DNA from: an uncultured Verrucomicrobiota bacterium
GTDB lineage: Bacteria > Verrucomicrobiota > Kiritimatiellia > RFP12 > UBA1067
Length of the DNA: 6,918 nt
Assembly (NCBI GenBank): GCA_947305825.1
Contig: CAMZET010000075.1
Location: 1 to 6,918 of the forward strand
Direction of reading: 5' to 3'
In this document: positions 1 through 5,569 of the stretch, piece by piece
Layout: each line of letters begins with the position of its first letter
Position numbering within the stretch: position 1 is the stretch's first letter
Translations under genes and position numbers: made by a program
Notes under the pieces: model-generated
Told to the model about the DNA's origin: nothing
Databases searched by the model: none
Seen by the model: only the letters and a program-made list of their open reading frames with translations

Positions 1-921
1 GCGGACGTCACGTTCAAGAAGGTTTTCGGCGAGCACAAGAACCTCGTCATGAGCCTCCTGAATGCTTTGCTGCCGCTGGACCCAGGCAAGCAAATCGAGC
101 AAATCGAATACCTGCCGCCGGAAATGGTGCCCGAGACGCCGCTAGGCAAGAATACGATAGTCGATGTCCGGTGCGAGGAGACCGGCGGGCGCAAGTTCAT
201 CGTCGAGATGCAGATGGAGTGGTTTCCCGACTTCCGCGAGAGAGTCCTTCTCAATTCCGCAAAGGCGTACGTGAGGCAGTTGCCCAAGGGAAACGACTAC
301 ACGCTGCTCCAGCCGGTCTACGCATTGGCGCTTCTCAACCAGACTTTCGAGCCGGATCTGGAAGAATACTACCACTATTACCATCTTGTCCACGATCTCC
401 ATTCCGAGAAGGTGCTTGACGGGCTGCACCTCGTGTTCGTGGAGCTTCCCAAGTTCAAGGCGAAGAACCTCGTGGAAAAGAAGATGCAAGTCTTGTGGCT
501 GCGGTTCCTGACGGAAATCGACCGTGACGGCGCCGACGAGGTCTCGCAAGACCTTCTCGACAATCCGCAGACGGGGCAGGCGCTGGAAATCGTGAGGGAG
601 TCCGGGATGAACGACGCCGAAAGAGCGGCATACGAGGGTTTCTGGGATCGCGTCAGCATTGAGATTACAAAGCAGAGATATTATGCCGAGATGGATGCCA
701 AGATGAAAACCATGACGGAGAAACTGAATGCTGCGACGGCGGAACTCGACGCGGCGGCAGCCGAGCGTGACGCGGCGGCAGCCGAGCGCGACGCGGCGAC
801 GGAGAGATTAAGGCAGACAGTTTGCAACCTTAAAGAAGTCGGAATGTCTATTGAACAGGTTTCAAAGGTTACCGGTTTGCAACTTGCAGAAGTGGGGACT
901 TTATGGGAATGCGCGAAGTAA
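1..921 (+). CDS. Rpn-family PD-(D/E)XK nuclease / transposase-like protein (5' partial)
   Basis: The reading frame is open from the first base, and the 16 codons before the ATG at 49 encode the family's N-terminal motif (DVTFKKVFGEHKNL). The true start therefore lies outside the window and the ATG at 49 is internal. Counting from that ATG, the nuclease core shows D39 (in IVDVRC), E53 and Q55 (in FIVEMQ), the D...ExQ pattern of Rpn/PDDEXK_2 proteins. This is followed by the usual helical region (about 60-190). Residues 215-255 form a charged Ala/Glu/Arg coiled coil containing two near-identical heptads (AAAAERD). The C-terminus (NLKEVGMSIEQVSKVTGL) is the small helical tail typical of the family. 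Rpn proteins are DNA endonucleases reported to stimulate RecA-independent recombination, and some have been linked to phage defence; the role here is inferred. The gene is followed by decayed DNA, which fits an accessory region. Confidence 0.9.
   Translation, partial: ADVTFKKVFGEHKNLVMSLLNALLPLDPGKQIEQIEYLPPEMVPETPLGKNTIVDVRCEETGGRKFIVEMQMEWFPDFRERVLLNSAKAYVRQLPKGNDYTLLQPVYALALLNQTFEPDLEEYYHYYHLVHDLHSEKVLDGLHLVFVELPKFKAKNLVEKKMQVLWLRFLTEIDRDGADEVSQDLLDNPQTGQALEIVRESGMNDAERAAYEGFWDRVSIEITKQRYYAEMDAKMKTMTEKLNAATAELDAAAAERDAAAAERDAATERLRQTVCNLKEVGMSIEQVSKVTGLQLAEVGTLWECAK
751..792 (+). repeat. 21-bp tandem duplication encoding coiled-coil heptads
   Basis: Two adjacent 21-bp units (751-771 and 772-792) differ at one base (CGT versus CGC for Arg). 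Each encodes AAAAERD. A degenerate partial third unit follows (AATER) and a related ATAELDA unit precedes. One unit is exactly one coiled-coil heptad, so copy-number changes would keep the frame and lengthen or shorten the coil. Confidence 0.85.
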
Positions 922-934
922 AGATAACAAAAGT

Positions 935-976
935 CACAAGGCAAACAAGATTTTGCATCTCTTTGCGCACCTTGTG
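935..976 (+). other. Imperfect inverted repeat downstream of the nuclease gene
   Basis: CACAAGG (935-941) pairs with CCTTGTG (970-976), and inside it CAAA (942-945) can pair with TTTG (962-965), leaving a 4-base bulge. It begins 14 bp after the stop codon. It could end transcription of the nuclease gene, but there is no T-run after it, so a terminator role is uncertain. The neighbouring CCTTGTGG and CCTTTGTGG form a short imperfect direct repeat. Confidence 0.35.
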
Positions 977-1045
977 GCCTTTGTGGCTAAACAGACAAGC
1001 CTACAAAAGGCAAATGTTGTCGCCACGCAATGGTAGTTGAAGACG

Positions 1046-1346
1046 TACATCATAACTTTTGACGCGAACGGCGGCAGCGGCTGCGGAGAACACGTGGGAC
1101 GTGCGGAGCGTAGCTGGCGGCGTCGCAATCAAGGGCTGCTCGTTCCCCTCCGGTAAGGTCGAAATCCCGGCGGCCGTGAACGGACAGAAAGCTCGTCGCC
1201 GTCATAGACTACGCTTTCTCCGGACAGAAGGGCATGGCGGAAATCGTAATTCCCGATAGCGTCGCGACCATCGACGAGAAGGCGTCAGGCACTGCACCTC
1301 GATAAAGACGCTTACGATGCTCTCGCTAACGTTCGCTTACAACGCT
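1046..1346 (+). pseudogene. Decayed BspA-like leucine-rich repeat (LRR_5) surface protein fragment
   Basis: Characteristic peptides run in order but in changing frames. 1046-1075 reads YIITFDANGG, which resembles the start of an InlB-type B repeat. From about 1092 another frame reads VRSVAGGVAIKGCSFPSGKVEIPAAVNGQK, wording close to the module preceding LRR_5 repeats (shown here by key segments: CSFPSGKVEIPAAVNG). At 1192 the frame shifts and reads LVAVIDYAFSGQKGMAEIVI followed by PDSVATIDEKA, a good BspA-type LRR_5 unit. At about 1285 it shifts again to CTSIKTLTM, the start of the next repeat, and reaches a stop at 1344-1346. There are at least three frame changes, no start codon and no signal peptide, so this is a non-functional remnant. 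Intact relatives are cell-surface or secreted repeat proteins. The LRR_5 match is strong; the InlB-like start is weaker. Confidence 0.75.
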
Positions 1347-1407
1347 AGGCGGATAGTGTGAAAAAGGTTGGCCGTGTAGAGTTGGAGATGCGGAGAAGAA
1401 GATTAAC

Positions 1408-1434
1408 CGTGTAGAACGTGTAGAACGTGTAGAA
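1408..1434 (+). repeat. 9-bp tandem repeat, three exact copies of CGTGTAGAA
   Basis: Exact copies lie at 1408-1416, 1417-1425 and 1426-1434. The core CGTGTAGA also occurs alone at 1373-1380 and again at 2092-2099, just after the sigma factor gene. The spacing of 9 bp is close to one helical turn. The array lies about 110 bp upstream of the -10 element of the sigma gene. It may be a simple slippage repeat or a protein-binding array; the sequence does not decide. Confidence 0.7.
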
Positions 1435-1466
1435 TCGCAAGTATCAGAATGGGAAGGAGATTGCAC

Positions 1467-1481
1467 CCGGTTTGCAACCGG
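1467..1481. other. Perfect 6-bp inverted repeat upstream of the sigma factor promoter
   Basis: CCGGTT (1467-1472) and AACCGG (1476-1481) are perfect arms around TGC. The same place can be read as an imperfect 11-bp direct repeat (1461-1471 and 1472-1482, one mismatch). It lies 60 bp upstream of the -10 element, so it could be an operator half-site pair or nothing functional. There is no T-run to suggest a terminator. Confidence 0.4.
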
Positions 1482-1538
1482 TAAGTTATAGGCAAGTCCA
1501 AATGTGGAAAGTCGGGTTAGGCGCGAGGTGCGAATATT

Positions 1539-1547
1539 TGGTATAAT
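1539..1547 (+). promoter_or_regulatory. Extended -10 promoter for the ECF sigma factor gene
   Basis: TGGTATAAT contains a consensus TATAAT (1542-1547) with the extended TG element one base upstream (1539-1540). No good -35 hexamer sits 16-18 bp upstream, which is common for extended -10 promoters. Transcription would begin near 1554, giving a leader of about 30 nt before the ATG at 1584. This looks like a housekeeping-type promoter, not an ECF-type one, so autoregulation by the encoded sigma is not suggested. Confidence 0.55.
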
Positions 1548-1565
1548 TAGCGGCGGCGGGCGCTG

Positions 1566-1579
1566 GACGGCGTACCGTC
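1566..1579 (+). promoter_or_regulatory. Short hairpin in the sigma factor mRNA leader
   Basis: GACGG (1566-1570) and CCGTC (1575-1579) pair perfectly around a CGTA loop, ending 4 bases before the ATG at 1584. The leader has no clear Shine-Dalgarno sequence; the only weak purine run (GGACGG, 1565-1570) lies in this stem. The hairpin could limit translation initiation, or it may be incidental in GC-rich DNA. Confidence 0.35.
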
Positions 1580-1583
1580 GGCT

Positions 1584-2084
1584 ATGGACGTAGAAAAACA
1601 ATACAAGATAATCGGTCCCAGGCTGACGAATTGGCTTGTGGCATCCGGGAGTTCCTACGCGGAGGCGTGCGATCTGGTGCAGGAGGTGTTCTTGCGCCTG
1701 TGGAAGATGCGCGACGATTTGAGGGAATCCGATTCGGCGGTTTCGGGGCTGGCGTTCACGATAGCGCGCAACCTCCGCAAGAACCTGGCCCGCGACAACA
1801 GGCGGCTGGAGTTCAAGGAGGAAATAATGGAAGAGGACGCCGGGGCGGCGGAAGAGACGCTCCTGCCGTCAGACGCCGCATACCTGCGGGCGAAACTGCG
1901 CCAGGCGTTCGCGCAGCTCCCGCCAACGCTGCGCGAGGCGTACACGATGTTCCAGATTGGCGAGTTCTCCGTCAGGGAAATTGCCAGCCAGACCGGCGTG
2001 TCGGAAGCGCTCGTGAAAGTCCGCGTCTTCCGTGCAAAGCAGAAACTCCGGGAAATTTTGACGGGAATGGGTGTAACCTGTTGA
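1584..2084 (+). CDS. ECF-type RNA polymerase sigma factor (sigma-70 family)
   Basis: This 166-aa protein has the two-domain layout and length of extracytoplasmic-function sigma factors. Region 2 spans about residues 7-74 and includes the core-binding and -10 recognition helices with the signature DLVQEVFLRLWK (30-41) and FTIARNLRKNLARDNRR (58-74). An acidic linker (78-96) follows. Region 4 covers about 108-158 (QLPPTLREAY), with a helix-turn-helix at 129-156 (SVREIASQTGVSEALVKVRV) for -35 recognition. It would direct RNA polymerase to a dedicated set of promoters. The ATG at 1584 is chosen because it gives the usual short N-terminus before region 2, although no good ribosome binding site is visible. 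The next gene, 44 bp downstream, encodes a small soluble-looking protein and not a recognisable membrane anti-sigma factor, so the signal controlling this sigma factor is unknown. Confidence 0.93.
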   Translation: MDVEKQYKIIGPRLTNWLVASGSSYAEACDLVQEVFLRLWKMRDDLRESDSAVSGLAFTIARNLRKNLARDNRRLEFKEEIMEEDAGAAEETLLPSDAAYLRAKLRQAFAQLPPTLREAYTMFQIGEFSVREIASQTGVSEALVKVRVFRAKQKLREILTGMGVTC

Positions 2085-2116
2085 CGAGCCGCGTGTAGAC
2101 AAGGCGAAAGCAAAAT

Positions 2117-2120
2117 GGAG
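2117..2120 (+). promoter_or_regulatory. Ribosome binding site of the small downstream gene
   Basis: GGAG lies 8 bases before the ATG at 2129, a good spacing. It supports real translation of the small protein and fixes its start, in contrast to the poor leader of the sigma gene. Confidence 0.65.
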
Positions 2121-2128
2121 AAACGACA

Positions 2129-2398
2129 ATGGACATAGCATTCAACAGCAAAACGGCCGGCGGGGTGTGGCGCGCGGAGGAAGTCGGCACGGTTTCGGTG
2201 CGCGGGACGGCCGGTGCGGCATCCGGCGCCCAGCGGGCGGATTTCACCATGACCAGCCGCGTGGCGTCGCAGGATGAAATAGAGGCAGCTGGAATCCCCG
2301 ATGACGCACTCTCTCGCGACGACGCCTTGGGTCGGCTCGTCTCCACCGCTTTCAATTTCAAGCCGCCGGCGATAGATTTTTCCTCTTTGGATGCCTAA
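2129..2398 (+). CDS. Small hypothetical protein encoded downstream of the ECF sigma factor
   Basis: I do not recognise this 89-aa protein. It has no signal peptide, no membrane helix and no cysteines. The first half is rich in Gly, Ala, Thr and Val (GTVSVRGTAGAASGAQ, about 20-35), suggesting a beta-prone or flexible stretch. The middle is acidic (about 48-67: SQDEIEAAGIPDDALSRDDA), and the end is hydrophobic and proline-containing (FNFKPPAIDF). A good ribosome binding site and a 44-bp gap after the sigma factor gene, with no promoter seen between, suggest co-transcription. It could be a target, partner or regulator of the sigma factor, but it lacks the hallmarks of zinc-binding or membrane anti-sigma factors. 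It stops two bases before the shared stem-loop region. That it is a real gene is likely; its function is unknown. Confidence 0.6.
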   Translation: MDIAFNSKTAGGVWRAEEVGTVSVRGTAGAASGAQRADFTMTSRVASQDEIEAAGIPDDALSRDDALGRLVSTAFNFKPPAIDFSSLDA

Positions 2399-2448
2399 AA
2401 GCGCGTCGCATCCGAACGCGCAGCCTGAAAGCGGGTCGCGGCATCCCG
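2397..2448 (-). terminator. Stem-loops between the convergent gene blocks; probable terminator
   Basis: GCGCGT (2401-2406) pairs with ACGCGC (2416-2421) around a 9-base loop. Read on the minus strand the stem is followed by TTTT (2400-2397), so it suits termination of the transporter operon that ends at 2469. On the plus strand it begins 2 bp after the small gene's stop but lacks a T-run. A second stem, CGGG (2432-2435) with CCCG (2445-2448), lies beside it. The two stems are imperfect copies of one another (GCGCGTCGC...ATCCGAA versus GCGGGTCGC...ATCCCGAA). Confidence 0.5.
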
Positions 2449-2468
2449 AAACAAGGCAGAGCCGCGCT

Positions 2469-4832
2469 TCAAGCGGCGGCGCGGCGGAATTCCACGCGAC
2501 GCAGGAAGCGGATTTGCAGATACGTGAAGCCGACGAGCGCCGTCCCGAGAAACCACGCCATCGTCGTCGCCGACGAGAAGCGCAGATTGTTGTAGGCTTC
2601 CTTCCAGATTTGGAGCGAGAGGACTTGCGTGGCGTCGCCGGGGCCTCCGAACGTCAACAGGAATATGGAGCCGATGCCCTGGAACGCCGCGATGAACGCT
2701 CCCACGAAATTGATTACCATGAGCGGCGCCAGCTGCGGGAACGTCACGTGCCTCAAGCGCTGAAGAAAGCCCGCGCCGTCTATCGCCGCCGCTTCGTAGT
2801 AATCCTGGGGCAGCGATGAAAGCGCCGCTATGTAGATGAGCGAACTTATCCCCGCCCCGGCCCAGACGCCGGGAAGTATGCAGCACACCATCGCCCACGC
2901 GGGGTCAAGCAGCCACGAATGGCGCGCTATGCCGACGCTCGCCAGCACGCGGTTCAGGATTCCCGCCTCCGTCGGGTCGAACATCATCTTCCAGAGAAGC
3001 GTCACCACGAGCGCCGACGTCAGGTGCGGTAGGAAGTAGAGGAAGCGGAAGAACACCTTGCCGCGCGGTATCTCGCAGAGCATCACCGCGAGGACTATCG
3101 GCGTGGCGAAGCCGAGCGCGAGCGTGACGGCCACGTATTCGAGCGTGCGCAGCCAGGCTTTCCAGAAGCCGGGGTCTGTCGCGACGCGGATGAAATTGTC
3201 GAGCCCCACCCACTGCGACGTGCCGACGATGCGGTAGTCCTGGAACGCCATCACCGCGCCGCGCACGAGTGGATAGTAGTTCCAGACGAGTATCGAAAGC
3301 ACGGCCGGCAGAAGAAAGACGAAAGCGAGAGAATATTTGCGGTTTGCGATTTGCGGTTTGCGGTTGGATTGCGGAACCGGAGCACTTGCGGATTGGCGGC
3401 GGGAGCGGTGGAGCAGGAAGGCGCAAACGGCGGCGGCGGCGAGGAGGGCGGCGAAGATGGAGCGCGCGAAAGGGCGGGCGCGCTCGATGGACGATTTGTC
3501 GGAGTCGAACATCAGGCCGCGGTTGGCGTCGGCGGAGATGGAAGCGAGAGCGGCGCGGCAGTCGAGCGATGGCCCGCTGTCGGAGAGCAGCAGGCCCAGG
3601 AAGCGCCGCTGCACGAGGTCGCTCGCCGCCTGCCAGAACCCGACCCACGGCTCGGTCACGGCAAGAATGTCGCCGCGCTCCAAGTCTGCGTACATCCGGC
3701 GGATTCCGGCGGGAATGCGCTCCACTTCGTCGGCGAAACCGAGCCGCGCCAGATCGGCCGGCTTGCACCACATGGCACGTCCTTCGGCCACGTTGCGCCG
3801 CACGTCTTCGTCGGCTAGCGCGGGAGACGCCAGCGCCTCCAGGCATTTGAACACCTGGTCGCGCTCTTCCTTCGGGCGGTGCGCGACCGACTCCGACATC
3901 GCGTAGAAGTGCCTGTGGGCCTGCAGGACGCGCGAGCCGCCGCCGTCTTCTTCGTCACGCGCCGGGAAGGGCATCAGCCCGATTAGTTCCGGCGGGAAGT
4001 TCAGGGTGTCGGTAAGGCGGCGGACGGTATCCTCGCCGCCGAAGACGGCGACGATTTCGCCGCTGACGAAGAGCTGGCCGATGTCGTCGGCGACGGTGAG
4101 CGTCGGGAGACCGCGCACGACGCCGAGGCGCACGAGGTTCTGGAGGTATTCGGCGGCGGCGACTGCAGCCGGGGAGTGGAAGCAAGCCTCGTAGCCTGAG
4201 CCGTCGGGCTTTTCGCGCAGGACGTCGCCGCCGGCCGACTGCACCCACGGCAAAAACCCCCACGGGCGGTTCTCGATGGCGAAAGCGCGGCGTCCCGGCC
4301 GCGTGAGGGTCTTGCACCATTCGCGGAATTCGCGCCAGGTCGCCGGCGGCGCCTCCGGGTCGAGACCGGCCTGTTCGACCAAATCCTTGCGGTAGACGAT
4401 GCCGTAGTATGCGATGCCAGGCGTCGGCAAGGCCCAGACGTGGCCGTCGAATTGTCGGACGCGGTCCCAGAGCGATTGCGGCGAAGGGTCCGGGGCAAGC
4501 CATTCGTCGAGGGGGTAGACGAAGCCCTGGCTAACGTCGTGGCGGAGGATGTGGAACCAGGCCTTGTATATGTCGGGCGCGGAGCCGCCGGCGAGGGCGA
4601 GCATGAAAGTGGCGCGGCCTCCGGCGCCGGGCAGGACGAGCCCGCCCCATTTGACCGGCTGCAGGTCTGGTTCTCTGCGGGCGAGTTCGATTATACGTCG
4701 CGTCGCCGGCTCTTCCGGTCGATCCGGGTCGTAACAGAAGAGGAAGGAGACTTCGGCGGCGGAAGCGGCTGGCGCGCTTGAGAGCGAAAGTGCGGCGGCG
4801 AGGGCGGCCGCCAAAAGGGCGCGCGTTTTCAC
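2469..4832 (-). CDS. Fused ABC sugar importer: extracellular solute-binding protein + MalF/UgpA-type permease
   Basis: The GTG at 4832 is chosen as start. It overlaps the previous gene's stop as GTGA, has GAGGG (4847-4843) 10 bases upstream, and is directly followed by a signal peptide (KTRALLAAALAAALSLSS, cleavage near ASA/AEV at 25-26). The open frame extends 33 codons further but without signal-like features. The product has 787 aa. Residues 27-447 are a family 1 solute-binding protein (PLDEWLAP; YYGIVYRKDLVEQAGLDPEA; TWREF). Residues 457-475 form an extra membrane helix, and 476-499 a basic linker (HRSRR...NRKPQIANRK). Residues 500-787 are a complete permease with six predicted helices and the EAA loop (EAAAIDGAG...FPQLAP, about 680-702) that contacts the ATPase. 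The topology is coherent: periplasmic binding domain, helix out-to-in, cytoplasmic linker, permease. No lipobox is present. The second permease and the ATPase are absent from the window. Substrate is probably a sugar or oligosaccharide, by family only. Confidence 0.9.
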   Translation of the reverse strand: MKTRALLAAALAAALSLSSAPAASAAEVSFLFCYDPDRPEEPATRRIIELARREPDLQPVKWGGLVLPGAGGRATFMLALAGGSAPDIYKAWFHILRHDVSQGFVYPLDEWLAPDPSPQSLWDRVRQFDGHVWALPTPGIAYYGIVYRKDLVEQAGLDPEAPPATWREFREWCKTLTRPGRRAFAIENRPWGFLPWVQSAGGDVLREKPDGSGYEACFHSPAAVAAAEYLQNLVRLGVVRGLPTLTVADDIGQLFVSGEIVAVFGGEDTVRRLTDTLNFPPELIGLMPFPARDEEDGGGSRVLQAHRHFYAMSESVAHRPKEERDQVFKCLEALASPALADEDVRRNVAEGRAMWCKPADLARLGFADEVERIPAGIRRMYADLERGDILAVTEPWVGFWQAASDLVQRRFLGLLLSDSGPSLDCRAALASISADANRGLMFDSDKSSIERARPFARSIFAALLAAAAVCAFLLHRSRRQSASAPVPQSNRKPQIANRKYSLAFVFLLPAVLSILVWNYYPLVRGAVMAFQDYRIVGTSQWVGLDNFIRVATDPGFWKAWLRTLEYVAVTLALGFATPIVLAVMLCEIPRGKVFFRFLYFLPHLTSALVVTLLWKMMFDPTEAGILNRVLASVGIARHSWLLDPAWAMVCCILPGVWAGAGISSLIYIAALSSLPQDYYEAAAIDGAGFLQRLRHVTFPQLAPLMVINFVGAFIAAFQGIGSIFLLTFGGPGDATQVLSLQIWKEAYNNLRFSSATTMAWFLGTALVGFTYLQIRFLRRVEFRRAAA
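3338..3365 (-). repeat. Heptanucleotide tandem repeat at the fusion linker
   Basis: Four consecutive 7-bp units (plus-strand TGCGGTT at 3338-3344, 3352-3358 and 3359-3365, and TGCGATT at 3345-3351) encode the linker NRKPQIANRK of the fused transporter protein. Related degenerate copies continue to about 3394 (TGCGGAA at 3370-3376, TTGCGGATT near 3386-3394). Seven is not a multiple of three, so loss or gain of one unit would change frame between the binding-protein half and the permease half. Confidence 0.85.
4829..4832 (-). promoter_or_regulatory. GTGA stop/start overlap
   Basis: On the minus strand GTG (4832-4830) starts the transporter gene and TGA (4831-4829) ends the glycosyltransferase gene. 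Such overlaps commonly give translational coupling, so the two products are probably made in linked amounts. Confidence 0.75.
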
Positions 4833-5542
4833 TCCGCGCCTACCCTCGAAAACGCTATCGTCTGCGCGAAAGAGCGCAACGCCGCCTTGGCCAGCCTTAG
4901 GAACCTGACGCTCCTCGCTGCCGGCCCCCACGCCCGCGGCGGGACTTTCGTCTCGTACCAGCGCATGCCGTCGCGCGCCGCCACACCTGATATGAGCACG
5001 TTAGGCGTCTGCGTCGAAAGCGGCATCGCCTCGAAATAGTGCGCGAATGCCTTCACCCGCATCAGGCGGTATGGCGTATTCACGTCCCAGACGCCGCGCC
5101 CGTAGAATATCCTGACGCAGCCACGGGAGACCGCGCTTACCAGTCGGCGAGCCCACGTCTCCTTGCGCCCGTCGCGCGTGCCGACGAGCAGGTCGTAGTC
5201 GTCGCGACGCGACCACAGCTCGTCGAAACGCCCGGGGCCCATCTCGTCCGTCGCGTCCACCTGGAAAATCCAGTCGAACCCGTCGCGCACCGCTTCGCGG
5301 TAGCCCGTCAGAATCGTCTGCCCGTGGCCGCCATGCTCTTTCGTGTGCACCGATATGCGAGGATGCGTCGCGGCCAGCGATTTCATCACTGCCAGCGACG
5401 CATCGAGCGAACCGTCGTTGTACGGGCGGATTTCATAGTCCGCCCCAAGGCGAGAAAGCTCCTCGTCCCATTTGTCGAGGACGGAGCGTATCGAATCGGC
5501 CTGGTTGAAGACCGGTATGACTACGCAAAGCTTCTCGCCCAT
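4829..5542 (-). CDS. Family 2 glycosyltransferase (DPM1/GtrB-like, soluble)
   Basis: The product has 237 aa from the ATG at 5542. A TTG at 5548 in the same frame would add two residues, but the purine run GGGAAG (5557-5552) stands 9 bases before the ATG and only 3 before the TTG. The GT-A fold motifs are clear: VVIPVFNQ (7-14) for the nucleotide-sugar site, YNDGS (41-45), QVDATDE (94-100) at the place of the metal-binding DxD, and DVNTPYRLMR (153-162), typical of enzymes that use a polyprenyl-phosphate or glycan acceptor. Where relatives have DSD the third residue is Thr (DAT, then D), a change that may alter metal binding. No membrane helices are present, so it should act in the cytoplasm or at the inner membrane face. 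It follows glgA by 27-30 bp and overlaps the transporter gene by GTGA, implying one operon. Donor and acceptor are unknown. Confidence 0.88.
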   Translation of the reverse strand: MGEKLCVVIPVFNQADSIRSVLDKWDEELSRLGADYEIRPYNDGSLDASLAVMKSLAATHPRISVHTKEHGGHGQTILTGYREAVRDGFDWIFQVDATDEMGPGRFDELWSRRDDYDLLVGTRDGRKETWARRLVSAVSRGCVRIFYGRGVWDVNTPYRLMRVKAFAHYFEAMPLSTQTPNVLISGVAARDGMRWYETKVPPRAWGPAARSVRFLRLAKAALRSFAQTIAFSRVGAE

Positions 5543-5569
5543 TTCCAACGCTTCCCGTTTCAGCCCGTT

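Noticed and set aside
49..51. ATG at 49 as the start of the nuclease gene
   Set aside because: The frame is open upstream to base 1 and the upstream codons (DVTFKKVFGEHKNL) are conserved family sequence, so the start is outside the window.
1059..1259. 66-aa open frame as an independent gene
   Set aside because: Only part of it matches LRR-protein wording, and the match continues in other frames on both sides. It is a fragment of a pseudogene with no ribosome binding site.
1408..1434. CRISPR array
   Set aside because: The 9-bp units are directly adjacent with no spacers, and no cas genes are present.
872..1478. 12-bp exact match CCGGTTTGCAAC at 872-883 and 1467-1478
   Set aside because: One or so such match is expected by chance in a window of this size, and similarity does not extend on either side, so it is not evidence for a duplicated nuclease gene end.
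922..1583. tRNA, small RNA or insertion-sequence ends in the long gap
   Set aside because: I found no cloverleaf-like pattern, no convincing terminal inverted repeats with target duplications, and no transposase fragment.
2391..2819. Plus-strand open frames opposite the transporter gene, including 3269-3850, 3337-3906 and 4440-4781
   Set aside because: They are arginine/alanine-rich translations of the opposite strand of a well-supported gene, a usual effect of high GC content, with no recognisable domains.
4833..4931. Upstream in-frame start at 4931 for the fused transporter gene
   Set aside because: It would overlap the glycosyltransferase gene by about 100 bp and bury the signal peptide behind 33 non-signal residues. 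The GTG at 4832 gives a normal signal peptide and a GTGA overlap.
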